From an uncultured Lachnotalea sp. (lineage in GTDB: Bacteria > Bacillota > Clostridia > Lachnospirales > Lachnospiraceae), in the NCBI GenBank assembly GCA_947066815.1, contig CAMSZT010000007.1:1-64000 (forward strand): a stretch of 64,000 nucleotides of DNA. The letters are read 5' to 3'. Shown here in pieces: positions 24,750-33,640 of the stretch (position 1 is the first letter of the stretch; every line of letters starts with the position of its first letter). The notes under the pieces were generated by a model. It saw only the letters and a program-made list of their open reading frames with translations. It was not told where the DNA came from and did not search any database. The translations under genes and the position numbers were made by a program.

Positions 24750-26963
24750 ATGTCGATTACCTTTTATGAACACAGCAAAACATTCAGACTTGACACCAGG
24801 GACAGCTCCTATCTGATGGCCATCAGTAAATACGGGGATTTGCTGCATTTGTATTATGGGGACCGCATTCCCGACGAGGATCTGAGCTATCTGATCGAGC
24901 TTCGGGACCGGGGCTTTTCGCCGAATCCCCACGAGGCGGGGAACGACAGGACATTTTCGCTGGATTTCCTTCCGCAGGAATTTTCCACCTCGGACAGCGG
25001 CGACTACCGGGTGGAGAGCATCGGAGTGAGGAATGCCGACGGAAGCCGCATTTTTGCGGGAAAGGCGGCGGGACATACCATCTACAGCGGGAAATACAAG
25101 GTTCCCGGAATGCCTTCGGTGAGAGCGCTGGAGGGGGAGGGGACGGATACCCTGGAGATCCGCCTGAAGGACGCCGCTTCCGGCGTGAGCGTGGTCCTCT
25201 ACTACGGTGTGTTTGAAGAGAAGAACGTGATCACGAGGGCGGTGCGGGTGGTGAACGAGGGCGAAGGCCCCATCCGGCTGGAAAAGCTGATGTCCGTCAC
25301 CCTGGATTTTAAGGAGGCGAATTACGACTGGATCACCCTGGACGGACGCCACATGATGGAGCGTCATCCTTCCAGATCGGCCATTCGCAACGGCGTCCAG
25401 TCGGTGGGGAGCACCAGAGGTTCCTCCTCCCACCAGCACAACCCGTTCGTGATCCTGTGCGAGAAGACCGCCGACGAGGACCGGGGACGGTGCTATGGCT
25501 GTTCCTTCGTCTACAGCGGCAATTTCCTGGCCGAGGCGGAGCGGGACCAATACCGGCAGCTGAGGCTCAACATGGGCATCCACCCGACGAACTTTGAGTT
25601 CCGGCTGGAGCCGGGGGAGGACTTTTTCTCGCCGGAGGCGGTGCTTGCCTACTCCGGAAACGGTCTGACGGGCTTGAGCCACATCTACCACAGGCTTTAC
25701 CGGGAGAACCTGGGGACTTCCCCCTACCGGAAGCTCCCGAGGCCCGTGGTGATCAACAGCTGGGAGGCGGCCTACTTCGATTTTGACGAGGAAAAGCTTT
25801 TAAACATTGCCAGGGAGTCCCTGGACATGGGCGTGGAGCTCTTCGTGCTGGACGACGGGTGGTTCGGGAAGCGGGACGACGACTGTTCGGGCCTTGGCGA
25901 CTGGAAGGTGAACCGCCACAAGCTAAAGGGAGGGCTTTCGGGTCTCTCGGAACAAATTCATGAGATGGGACTGAAGTTCGGGCTCTGGGTGGAGCCGGAG
26001 ATGGTCTCCGAGGACAGCGACCTGTTCCGGGAGCACCCTGACTGGCATCTGGGCATTAAGGGACGTCCCGCCACCAGGGGACGGTATCAGCTGGTCCTGG
26101 ATCTTTCCAGAAAGGATGTCTGCGATTATATCATTGACTCATTAAACCGGATTTTGGATGAAGCCCGCATCGAATATATCAAGTGGGATCTGAACCGGAA
26201 TATCACGGACGTATGGTCCGGGCAGACGGATAAGGAGAGACAGGGCGAGGTGATGCACCGTTACATGCTGGGGCTGTACCGGATCATGGACGAGGTGATC
26301 TTAACCCACCCGGACGTGCTCTTCTGTGGGTGCAGCGGCGGCGGGGGGCGGTTCGACCCGGCCATGCTCTACTATCAGCCGCAGATCTGGTGCAGTGACA
26401 ACACGGATGCCATCAACCGGCTGAAGATCCAGTACGGCACCTCCTTCGTCTATCCCATCAGCAGCCTGGAGGCCCACGTCTCCATCTGCCCCAACCATCA
26501 GACGGGGCGGACCGTGAGCCTTGCCACCAGGGGGATCGTGGCATCCGGCGGGATCCTGGGCTACGAGCTCAACTCCACGGTCCTTGACCGGGAGGAGAAG
26601 GAGCTTTGCCGGAAGCAGGTGGAGGCGTATAAGGAGAATTACGCCCTCATCGCAGACGGAGATTATTACCGGCTGACAAGCCCCTTTGAGAATCATTACG
26701 TGACGGCGTGGCAGCATGTGTCGGCCAATCGGACCCAGGCGCTGGTGAGTCTGGTGCTGACGGACACGGAGGGCAACGACGGACAGCTTTACCTGAAGCT
26801 CAAGGGATTAAAGAAAGAAGCGTTTTACCGGATCAACGGGGATGAGGAGAGGCGCTATTCCGGTGCGGTCCTGATGAATGCGGGGCTTCCCATTCCCGGC
26901 ACTCTGAAACAGTACGAAGGAATCCAGTTTAAGCTGCAGCAGATCATGGAGGGGACCCTATGA
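24750..26963 (+). CDS. Alpha-galactosidase, GH36
   Basis: 737 aa, the length of clostridial and lactobacillar GH36 enzymes (AgaA/RafA type). It hydrolyses terminal alpha-1,6-galactose from melibiose, raffinose and related sugars. Catalytic nucleophile in YIKWDLNRNI (D480) and acid/base in WCSDNTDAINR (D550); also ELFVLDDGWFGKRDDD and LWVEPEMVSEDSDL. No signal peptide, so it is cytosolic and acts on sugars brought in by the neighbouring ABC system. The next gene starts inside its last codons. Confidence 0.95.
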   Translation: MSITFYEHSKTFRLDTRDSSYLMAISKYGDLLHLYYGDRIPDEDLSYLIELRDRGFSPNPHEAGNDRTFSLDFLPQEFSTSDSGDYRVESIGVRNADGSRIFAGKAAGHTIYSGKYKVPGMPSVRALEGEGTDTLEIRLKDAASGVSVVLYYGVFEEKNVITRAVRVVNEGEGPIRLEKLMSVTLDFKEANYDWITLDGRHMMERHPSRSAIRNGVQSVGSTRGSSSHQHNPFVILCEKTADEDRGRCYGCSFVYSGNFLAEAERDQYRQLRLNMGIHPTNFEFRLEPGEDFFSPEAVLAYSGNGLTGLSHIYHRLYRENLGTSPYRKLPRPVVINSWEAAYFDFDEEKLLNIARESLDMGVELFVLDDGWFGKRDDDCSGLGDWKVNRHKLKGGLSGLSEQIHEMGLKFGLWVEPEMVSEDSDLFREHPDWHLGIKGRPATRGRYQLVLDLSRKDVCDYIIDSLNRILDEARIEYIKWDLNRNITDVWSGQTDKERQGEVMHRYMLGLYRIMDEVILTHPDVLFCGCSGGGGRFDPAMLYYQPQIWCSDNTDAINRLKIQYGTSFVYPISSLEAHVSICPNHQTGRTVSLATRGIVASGGILGYELNSTVLDREEKELCRKQVEAYKENYALIADGDYYRLTSPFENHYVTAWQHVSANRTQALVSLVLTDTEGNDGQLYLKLKGLKKEAFYRINGDEERRYSGAVLMNAGLPIPGTLKQYEGIQFKLQQIMEGTL

Positions 26964-27415
26964 GAGACATCGTGTTTGAATGGTTTGTGCCGCATGTGCC
27001 GAGCAGAAAGCAAATGCTCGTCAAGGCAGTCATCACCTCGGCGGTGATCGTGTTTTTTGCCGATGCGTTCTTCTTTGCGGCGATCATGCTGATCCCGACC
27101 ATTGTTCTGGCAGTCGTCGGATTCTTCTTGTTCCGGAGTTGGAAGATTGAGTATGAATACGAATATGTGAACGGCGACCTGACCATTTCCAAGATCATCC
27201 GCAAGGAAAAGCGCAAGGAGCTCTACCGGGGCTCCAGGGCGGAGATCGAGGAGGTGGAGCGGGGACGCCGCACACAGGCGGGACGCACGGTGCGGGATTT
27301 TACTTCCAACCGGCAGGGCGCCCCGGTACTTACCCTCCTGACCAGAGGCGAGCTTCTCTATGTGGAGCCGAATGCCCAGTTTGAGGAGGAAATGAAACGG
27401 TATTATCGGTTTTGA
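26960..27415 (+). CDS. Small membrane protein (DUF6106-like)
   Basis: 151 aa with two hydrophobic segments near residues 23-58 (AVITSAVIVFFADAFFF...; LIPTIVLAVVGFFLF), then a soluble domain beginning WKIEYEYEYVNGDLTISKII, resembling a PH-like or YcxB-like membrane-associated fold. I believe this is the DUF6106 family of Lachnospiraceae; no function is known. It overlaps the alpha-galactosidase stop by 4 nt, so it is translated within the sugar operon although nothing in it suggests sugar handling. Confidence 0.75.
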   Translation: MRDIVFEWFVPHVPSRKQMLVKAVITSAVIVFFADAFFFAAIMLIPTIVLAVVGFFLFRSWKIEYEYEYVNGDLTISKIIRKEKRKELYRGSRAEIEEVERGRRTQAGRTVRDFTSNRQGAPVLTLLTRGELLYVEPNAQFEEEMKRYYRF

Positions 27416-27459
27416 GGCAGAAGCATAGGGAACGGATAAAATTATATTAGGAGGAAGTT

Positions 27460-28572
27460 ATGGCTAGTGTTCAGTTAAAAAATGTATGCAAAAAATATCC
27501 GAACGGGTATGAGGCTGTAAAGGATTTTAACCTGGATATCGAGGATAAGGAGTTTATCATTTTTGTCGGACCGTCCGGCTGCGGGAAGTCCACGACTCTC
27601 CGGATGGTGGCGGGCCTTGAGGACATTTCCTCCGGCGAGCTGATCATCGACGGGAAGGTGGTCAACGACGTGGAGCCCAAGGACAGGGATATCGCGATGG
27701 TGTTCCAGAGCTACGCCCTGTATCCCCACATGACGGTTTACGACAACATGGCATTCTCCCTGAAGCTCAAGAAGACGCCCAAGGCGGAGATCGACAAGGC
27801 AGTCCGGGAGGCGGCGAGGATCCTTGATCTGGAGGCGCTTCTCGACAGGAAGCCCAGGGCTCTCTCCGGCGGACAGAGACAGCGTGTGGCCATGGGCCGT
27901 GCCATCGTGCGCAATCCCAAGGTGTTCCTCATGGATGAACCTCTCTCCAACCTGGATGCCAAGCTTAGGGGCCAGATGCGTGTGGAGATCTCCAAGCTGC
28001 ACCAGCGCCTGGGAAGCACCATCATCTACGTGACCCACGACCAGACCGAGGCCATGACCCTGGGGACCAGGATCGTCGTCATGAAGGACGGCATCGTGCA
28101 GCAGATCGACACTCCCGAGAACCTGTACAACCATCCCTGCAACAAGTTCGTGGCGGGCTTCATCGGCTCTCCTCAGATGAACATGATCACGGCGGACGCC
28201 GTGGCGGAAGGGGACGACGTGGTCCTCAAGTTTGCCGGACAGTCCATCACTCTGGATGAGACCAGGGCGAAGGTTTTGAAGGACGGCGGCTATGTGGGAA
28301 AACAGGTGACCATGGGGATCCGCCCCGAGGACATCCATCAGGACGAGGCCGCCCTCAAGAAATTCGAGAAGGCCCAGTTCACGGCGGAGGTCCGGGTGTA
28401 CGAGATGTTAGGCTCCACGGCCCTGGTTTACTTCGACATGGAGGATGCCGGCTGGGTGGCTTCCGTGGATGCCGGACTCAAGGTGTCCGCAGGCGACACG
28501 GTGAAGCTCGCCATGGATGCCAGCAAGATCCACATTTTCGATCATCAGACCGAGAAGACCATCATCAACTAA
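27460..28572 (+). CDS. msmK: Sugar ABC transporter ATPase (MsmK/UgpC-like)
   Basis: 370 aa. Walker [10 protein letters not shown] (37-45), Q-loop [16 protein letters not shown], signature [17 protein letters not shown], Walker [13 protein letters not shown] and the H-loop THDQTEA. The C-terminal TOBE/MalK-type regulatory domain ([22 protein letters not shown]) marks the carbohydrate subfamily. RBS AGGAGG. Last gene of the operon, energising the two permeases; MsmK homologues may also serve other sugar transporters in the cell. Confidence 0.95.
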   Translation: MASVQLKNVCKKYPNGYEAVKDFNLDIEDKEFIIFVGPSGCGKSTTLRMVAGLEDISSGELIIDGKVVNDVEPKDRDIAMVFQSYALYPHMTVYDNMAFSLKLKKTPKAEIDKAVREAARILDLEALLDRKPRALSGGQRQRVAMGRAIVRNPKVFLMDEPLSNLDAKLRGQMRVEISKLHQRLGSTIIYVTHDQTEAMTLGTRIVVMKDGIVQQIDTPENLYNHPCNKFVAGFIGSPQMNMITADAVAEGDDVVLKFAGQSITLDETRAKVLKDGGYVGKQVTMGIRPEDIHQDEAALKKFEKAQFTAEVRVYEMLGSTALVYFDMEDAGWVASVDAGLKVSAGDTVKLAMDASKIHIFDHQTEKTIIN

Positions 28573-28590
28573 AACGATCATCAACTGAAA

Positions 28591-28638
28591 AACCTCCGCT
28601 GTTTCGGTTTGGCCGAAGCCGCGGAGGTTCTTTTTTTT
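28591..28638 (+). terminator. Terminator of the alpha-galactoside operon
   Basis: AACCTCCGC (28591-28599) and GCGGAGGTT (28621-28629) enclose an inner TTCGG/CCGAA stem; a run of eight T follows. Confidence 0.9.
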
Positions 28639-28706
28639 CGGTAAATGTCCATTGCCTGCGGGCGGAAAAAAGGATATACTTTATAAAAGGCAGGTGAAAA
28701 AATGGG

Positions 28707-28778
28707 AAGCTTCTGCTGGTGGGCATCAGCTATGACAAAAAGACGAAGAAGTATGTCCGCGTGATAGAGGAGATGTAG
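28707..28778 (+). pseudogene. C-terminal stub of a DUF1703-type AAA/nuclease protein
   Basis: A 23-codon frame ending TAG at 28776 reads KLLLVGISYDKKTKKYVRVI, resembling the conserved end of the clostridial AAA-ATPase/PD-(D/E)XK proteins (DUF1703), which typically close with VGINYDKKTKKH. The rest of that gene (about 550 aa) is gone. Identification rests on this short match. Confidence 0.45.
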
Positions 28779-28806
28779 GGGAAGTGAGGGCGTGTTGTGT
28801 TTTTCG

Positions 28807-28835
28807 TTGTAAGGGGAGCAAAAATAGATTATAAT
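28807..28835 (+). promoter_or_regulatory. Promoter of the DUF262 operon
   Basis: TTGTAA (28807-28812), 17-nt spacer, TATAAT (28830-28835); the start codon follows within 40 nt, so this operon has its own compact promoter. Confidence 0.65.
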
Positions 28836-28873
28836 CGTGTTAATGCAGAAATTGTGGATAGGAGGCGGGCTTG

Positions 28874-30007
28874 GTGGGAAAAGTGATAACGGGGGAGAGG
28901 TTTGTTGAGCATGAAGATGAACTGGATGTAAAAAACCAGGAGGAAGGGCAGATCTATCCCATGAACGGAATCAAGATCGATAAGGGATTTTACACGCTTT
29001 TTGAATTGAACCGCCGCTTTAACGATTCACCTAAACGAGTGATTTTGGACAGTGATTTTCAGAGGGAGGACGTCTGGTCTCCGGAAGGCAAAGCAGAATT
29101 GGTCGAGAGCGTTTTGATGGGGCTCCCCCTGCCGATTTTTTATTTTAGCCAGGATAAATACGGGAATTTGATCGTGGTGGACGGCCGGCAGCGTTTGACA
29201 GCGTTGTTTTCCTATATGAATGACGATTACAAATTAAAGAATCTCAAAATCCTTCCGGATGTGAATGACCGTAAATTTTCTGAGCTGTCTCCGGTACAGA
29301 AGGCGCGGATTGAAGACTTTCAGATCCAGGCACATGTGATCATGCCGCCGACGCCGGACCGGATCAAATTTGATATTTTTGACCGGGTAAACCGGGGCGG
29401 AATGCGGTTAAACAAGCAGGAGATGAGGAATGCGTTATACCAAGGGGCCGCTACCAGGCTGTTAAAAACCTTGTCCGAGAGCGATTCGTTTAAAGAGGCC
29501 ACGGGAAAAGCTTTTGTGCGGGAAAAAAGGATGAAGGATAAGTACATCCTGACAAGATATATCACGTTTTATCTGTATCGGAACCATGCTTTGAAGGATG
29601 AAAAGGGAGAACCCTACGTGTATAAAGACGATATTGACGAACTGTTGGGACTTGGCATGGATGCGCTGAACCATATGGGAGAAGCAGAACTTCAGAAAAT
29701 AGAAAAACTGGTGTTGGATGGGCTGAAAAAATCATATTTTTATTTAGGAGAAGATGGATTTCGACTGAGCGGCGGAGAACGGCGGTCGCCGATCAATATG
29801 AACGTGTTCGAGACGGTGATGTTTATTATGCAGTTTTTGCCCTTTGAAAAAGAAACTGTCAAAAACCGGATTAGAAATGAAGTGAAAAATTTGTTAGATA
29901 AGAAAGAATTTCGGGAAAACATTGGAAATCATCGGGACAGTGCGGCCCGGTTAAAATGGAGACTGGAACAGGCGGAGAAGGTGGGGAGGCTGTTTGAGGG
30001 ATGTTGA
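28874..30007 (+). CDS. DUF262 (GmrSD/ParB-like) domain protein
   Basis: About 377 aa. The DUF262 core is clear: FQREDVWSPEGKAELVESVL, LPLPIFYFSQD and the signature VVDGRQRLTALFSYM, followed by DRVNRGGMRLNKQEMRNAL. DUF262 is the N-terminal nucleotide-dependent domain of GmrSD-type modification-dependent nucleases, but the C-terminal DUF1524 HNH nuclease is absent. GTG at 28874 has the best spacing to AGGAGG; TTG at 28871 is the alternative. First of three overlapping genes; A+T-richer than the flanks. Confidence 0.85.
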   Translation: MGKVITGERFVEHEDELDVKNQEEGQIYPMNGIKIDKGFYTLFELNRRFNDSPKRVILDSDFQREDVWSPEGKAELVESVLMGLPLPIFYFSQDKYGNLIVVDGRQRLTALFSYMNDDYKLKNLKILPDVNDRKFSELSPVQKARIEDFQIQAHVIMPPTPDRIKFDIFDRVNRGGMRLNKQEMRNALYQGAATRLLKTLSESDSFKEATGKAFVREKRMKDKYILTRYITFYLYRNHALKDEKGEPYVYKDDIDELLGLGMDALNHMGEAELQKIEKLVLDGLKKSYFYLGEDGFRLSGGERRSPINMNVFETVMFIMQFLPFEKETVKNRIRNEVKNLLDKKEFRENIGNHRDSAARLKWRLEQAEKVGRLFEGC

Positions 30008-31098
30008 TACAAAAATTAAAGATTGAAAATTTGAAAAGCATCAAGAGCATGGAAATGGAGTGTTCCCGCCTGAATCTTTTGATCGGAACCAACTCGTCGG
30101 GGAAATCCTCCATACTGCAGGGCCTGTTGTTGGTCGCCCAGAACCTGGAGCTTAATTGCGGATTAAATGGGGCGTTATTGTCTCTTGGGAGCTTTGCGGA
30201 GAGCCGTTGTCTTTATGGGGAAAAAAAGACCATCAAGGTATCCCTTTGGAATGAAAACGAAGGAATGTCTTTGCTTTTTGGACAAACGGAAGATGGAAAA
30301 TTGTCAGTGGCAAGAGAGACATCTTCAGAAAAAACGGTCGAGCTTTTTTTTGAGGGCCTTAATATCAGGAAACGTAAAATCCAGTATCTGTCAAACGACA
30401 GGATAGGGCCGCAGAACGTATATGCGAAAAATATGACATTGGAGGATGAAATCGGATCAGACGGCCGGTATGCGATCGCCTTCCTGAACCAACATCATGC
30501 CGATGTAGTGGAGCCGGAATTTTGTAAGGGAAACGTGGATTATACATTGCTGGGCCAGGTGAATTGGTGGCTGTCTTATATTGTGGACACGGTGATCAGT
30601 ACGGAAGAAATTTTAGGGGCGGATCTGGTAAAGGCTGATTATACGATGTATGACGTGCTTCGGATCAGGCCCACAAACATTGGCTCCGGAATCAGCTATC
30701 TGATCAGCGTCCTGATCGTCTGTCTGTCTTCGCCAAAGGATTCCGTGATCGTGCTGGAGAATCCGGAGATCCATTTACATCCCTCCGCCCAGGCCAAACT
30801 CTGTGAATTTTTATATTTCGTTTCCGGGAATCAGCGCCAGTTGTTTATCGAGTCTCACAGTGATCATGTTTTTAATGGATTTCGGGCGGGGATCGCGGCA
30901 GGGGAGATGGAGAAAGAGGCGGTCAACATTCAGTTTATCAGTCTGGACGAAGAGCGTGTATCCCAGGCGATGAAAGTTCGGATCGGGAGAATGGGACGGG
31001 TGGAAAACCAGAAAAAAAATCTGTTCGATCAGTTTGATCTTGATCTAAACAAAATGATCGGACTGCCCGGGAGGAAGAATGGAACTGTTTTTAAATGA
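30001..31098 (+). CDS. AAA/OLD-like ATPase with DUF3696-type C-terminus
   Basis: 365 aa, ABC-ATPase-like. Walker A LIGTNSSGKSSIL (27-39), a long insertion that would form the coiled-coil or dimer region, then the Walker B region DSVIVLENPEIHLHPSAQAK and the DUF3696-like IESHSDHVFNGFR. Such ATPases act as sensors or motors in several anti-phage systems. The ATG overlaps the stop of the DUF262 gene by 7 nt and the gene overlaps the next by 20 nt, implying fixed stoichiometry. No TOPRIM domain is visible. Confidence 0.85.
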   Translation: MLIQKLKIENLKSIKSMEMECSRLNLLIGTNSSGKSSILQGLLLVAQNLELNCGLNGALLSLGSFAESRCLYGEKKTIKVSLWNENEGMSLLFGQTEDGKLSVARETSSEKTVELFFEGLNIRKRKIQYLSNDRIGPQNVYAKNMTLEDEIGSDGRYAIAFLNQHHADVVEPEFCKGNVDYTLLGQVNWWLSYIVDTVISTEEILGADLVKADYTMYDVLRIRPTNIGSGISYLISVLIVCLSSPKDSVIVLENPEIHLHPSAQAKLCEFLYFVSGNQRQLFIESHSDHVFNGFRAGIAAGEMEKEAVNIQFISLDEERVSQAMKVRIGRMGRVENQKKNLFDQFDLDLNKMIGLPGRKNGTVFK

Positions 31099-31942
31099 AT
31101 TTTCGTTAGACGGGCAATTTCAGAGTGTAGATGAGTTTGCCGACTATGTACGTGAGGTATTGGCCCCGCTTTTTGATATCATAATTGAAAATGAGACTCC
31201 ATTTTTTAAAAAGTCCGATATTTACGGGGCAGCGGTGACGGCGGAACTGTCGCTGCATGATCCCATGCTGATGGCAAACGAGCCGGCGGTTTCTGTACTG
31301 AAAAGCTATCTGGTAAACCTTGGATACTGCGAGCCATACTGGGATGTTGACATGGCGACAAAGCCCGAAGTGAATTATGGATATCCATTTAAAAAAGAGG
31401 AACCAAATTGTTTTACGGAGGCGATCGAGAGACGGGGGAGACTGGTCTCTTTCCCGCACCGGGATTATCAGGAGACAACATTTATCTGCTCCCGAAATAA
31501 AGAACGCAGGGATATCTGCAATATATGTGAGACGGAACAGTTGCTAACAGCATATTTGCGTGAGGATAAGGGGAAGATCAGATACATATTGGAACGGTAT
31601 CCTTATAGCAGGCCGGTGATCTGTATAGAAGCAGATGGGCGCTGCTACGCAGATGAGGCATTATGCGGAAACGAGCTGACGGAAGCGGATCTGATAAATA
31701 TTGTGGAAGCGATTCCAAGACTGATCGACGACCTGGAAAACGGAAGGAAGAGCAGTCTTTGGGACAAGCTTCGGGATGATGTGTTTGAACTGCGGATACA
31801 TGTGAGCGGTGGACGGATCTTCCGATTATTTTTTGTACAAAAAAACGGGTTGTGTTTCTTGAATGGATTTATCAAGAAGACGCAAAAGACGCCTCCCGAT
31901 GAGATACGGAAAGCCCTGGAACTTAAAAAACGAATCATGTAA
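31079..31942 (+). CDS. Protein with C-terminal Gp49/RelE-like toxin domain
   Basis: 287 aa. I do not recognise residues 1-about 200; they contain a Cys pair region (CNICETEQLL). The last 80 residues, including LWDKLRDDVFELRIHVSGGR, RLFFVQKNGLCFLNGFIKKT and QKTPPDEIRKALELKK, match the phage-derived Gp49/HigB-RelE superfamily, whose members are mRNA-cleaving toxins. No antitoxin gene follows. It overlaps the ATPase gene by 20 nt and is closed by a terminator. A toxic effector released by the ATPase/DUF262 pair is a reasonable but untested idea. Confidence 0.72.
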   Translation: MELFLNEFSLDGQFQSVDEFADYVREVLAPLFDIIIENETPFFKKSDIYGAAVTAELSLHDPMLMANEPAVSVLKSYLVNLGYCEPYWDVDMATKPEVNYGYPFKKEEPNCFTEAIERRGRLVSFPHRDYQETTFICSRNKERRDICNICETEQLLTAYLREDKGKIRYILERYPYSRPVICIEADGRCYADEALCGNELTEADLINIVEAIPRLIDDLENGRKSSLWDKLRDDVFELRIHVSGGRIFRLFFVQKNGLCFLNGFIKKTQKTPPDEIRKALELKKRIM

Positions 31943-31973
31943 GGGATTTTACATCGCCAAGAATCATGAAAAA

Positions 31974-32036
31974 CGCCCTCCTTTGTTATGGATCGGATTT
32001 CTCAAACGGGATCCGGAGGAGGGCGCTTTTCTTTTT
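31974..32036 (+). terminator. Terminator of the DUF262-ATPase-toxin operon
   Basis: CGCCCTCCT (31974-31982) pairs with AGGAGGGCG (32017-32025), with inner GGATC/GATCC complementarity, followed by CTTTTCTTTTTG. Promoter and terminator delimit the three-gene unit at about 28.8-32.0 kb. Confidence 0.8.
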
Positions 32037-32064
32037 GTTTTTCCATTTCTATGGGGGAGGTCGG

Positions 32065-32952
32065 CTACGTCTCCCCAAACACCTGCTTTTTAAGCCGGAT
32101 CCCTGTCGGCGTGGCGGCAAGCCCGGCCTGGGAGGTCTCTTTCAGTGCGCAGGGGAGCATGTCGCCGACCTGGCGCATGGCCATCACGCACTCGTCCACC
32201 GGGATCTTGCTCTCGACACCTGCCAGCGCCAGGTCGGCGGAGGTGAAGGCGATGGCGATCCCCGACACGTTCCGCTTGATACAGGGGATCTCCACCAGCC
32301 CGGCCACCGGGTCGCAGACCAGACCCAGCTGATTTTTGATGGCGATGGCGCAGGCCTCGCCGGCCTGGGTGGGAGTTCCGCCGGCCAGCTCCACCAGGGC
32401 GGCGGCGGCCATGGCGGAGGCGGAGCCGCATTCTGCCTGGCAGCCGCCCTGGGCACCGGCGATGGATGCCTGCCCGGCGATCACCATGCCGATGGCTCCC
32501 GCCGTGAAGAGGGCCATGACGGCGGCGTGCTCGTCACAGCGGCCCTCCTCCAGCATGGAGACGACGGTGCCCGGCAGGATGCCGCAGGAGCCGGCCGTGG
32601 GCGAGGCCACGATCTTTCCCATGGCGGCGTTGTATTCCGACACGGCCACGGCCCTGGCTATGGCGTGGTTTAAAAATTTTCCCGTGATGCCGCCGGTCTC
32701 GGCGTAAGCCCCCACCTTTGCGGCGTCGCCCCCGGTCAGGCCGGAGGTGGAGCGAAGCTCCGGATTTTTACCTTCCCGCACGGCCTCTTGCATGACGTGG
32801 AGACTTTTTTTCATTCGCTCGTACAATTCATCCGCCGGTATTTCCATCTGTTCGGCCTGATCGGACAATACCAGGGCAGAGATGGTCATTTGTTTTTCTT
32901 CCGCGGCTCTGCAGATGGCCGCAATGGAATCATAGTCCAGCATGACAGACAT
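32065..32952 (-). CDS. sdaAA: L-serine dehydratase, iron-sulfur subunit alpha
   Basis: 295 aa. It deaminates L-serine to pyruvate and ammonia together with the beta subunit. Cysteines expected to hold the [4Fe-4S] cluster occur in TAGSCGILPGTVVS, GGCQAECGSA and LVCDPVAGLVEIPC. It starts 10 nt after the beta-subunit gene. With the upstream transporter this is a serine uptake and catabolism operon. Confidence 0.95.
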   Translation of the reverse strand: MSVMLDYDSIAAICRAAEEKQMTISALVLSDQAEQMEIPADELYERMKKSLHVMQEAVREGKNPELRSTSGLTGGDAAKVGAYAETGGITGKFLNHAIARAVAVSEYNAAMGKIVASPTAGSCGILPGTVVSMLEEGRCDEHAAVMALFTAGAIGMVIAGQASIAGAQGGCQAECGSASAMAAAALVELAGGTPTQAGEACAIAIKNQLGLVCDPVAGLVEIPCIKRNVSGIAIAFTSADLALAGVESKIPVDECVMAMRQVGDMLPCALKETSQAGLAATPTGIRLKKQVFGET

Positions 32953-32962
32953 TTCCCCTTTC

Positions 32963-33622
32963 CTAAATTGCCTTGATCAGAATGACGTTGATGACGTTGG
33001 GAAGGATGCGCAGGCTCTGGATCAGGCTCTCCTCCACGTCCCCGTCCACCTCGATGGTCATGACCGCCTCGCCGCCCTTCTTCTTGCGGGCCAGCCGGAA
33101 ATTGCCGATGTTGGTTCCGGAGTAGGCCATGAAGTTGGTCACGGCGGCGATGGTGCCCGGCTTGTCGTAGTGGAGTACCATGAGGGTGTTGTACTGTCCG
33201 GTGAAGGACACCTCCATCCCGTCGATCTCCGTGATCAGAATGTTTCCGCCGCCGATGCTGGCACCCTGTATGGTGCACTCGGCGCCGTTTTCCCCTTTCA
33301 GGTGGATCCTGGCGGTGTTGGGATGGGCGTCACGGATGTCTTCCGCAGTAAAGGAATAGACGAGACCTTCCTCCTCCGCCAGCGCCAGAGAACGGCGGAT
33401 CCGCTCGTCGTCGGAGTGCATCCCCATGATGCCGGCGATCAGGGCCTTGTCGGTGCCGTGCCCCCGATAGGTCTGGGCGAAGGAACCGGAAAGCCGGATG
33501 TCTGCCCGCACGGCTTTTTCCTCCAGGATCTTCCAGGCCACCCGGCCCAGGCGCACGGCCCCCGCTGTGTGGGAGCTGGAGGGCCCGATCATGACCGGGC
33601 CGATGATGTCAAACACGTTCAT
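32963..33622 (-). CDS. sdaAB: L-serine dehydratase subunit beta
   Basis: 219 aa: N-terminal serine dehydratase beta domain (FDIIGPVMIGPSSSHTAGAV) and a C-terminal ACT domain (TLMVLHYDKPGTIAAVTNFM ... RKKKGGEAVMTIEVD). It is the split-subunit form characteristic of Firmicutes. It sits between the transporter and sdaAA genes. Confidence 0.95.
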   Translation of the reverse strand: MNVFDIIGPVMIGPSSSHTAGAVRLGRVAWKILEEKAVRADIRLSGSFAQTYRGHGTDKALIAGIMGMHSDDERIRRSLALAEEEGLVYSFTAEDIRDAHPNTARIHLKGENGAECTIQGASIGGGNILITEIDGMEVSFTGQYNTLMVLHYDKPGTIAAVTNFMAYSGTNIGNFRLARKKKGGEAVMTIEVDGDVEESLIQSLRILPNVINVILIKAI

Positions 33623-33640
33623 ATGGCCGCCTCCTGTTCT

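Noticed and set aside
23877..25691. 604-codon reverse frame across the permease and alpha-galactosidase genes
   Set aside because: Spans two unrelated well-supported genes, is His/Val/Gly-rich and has no RBS or motif.
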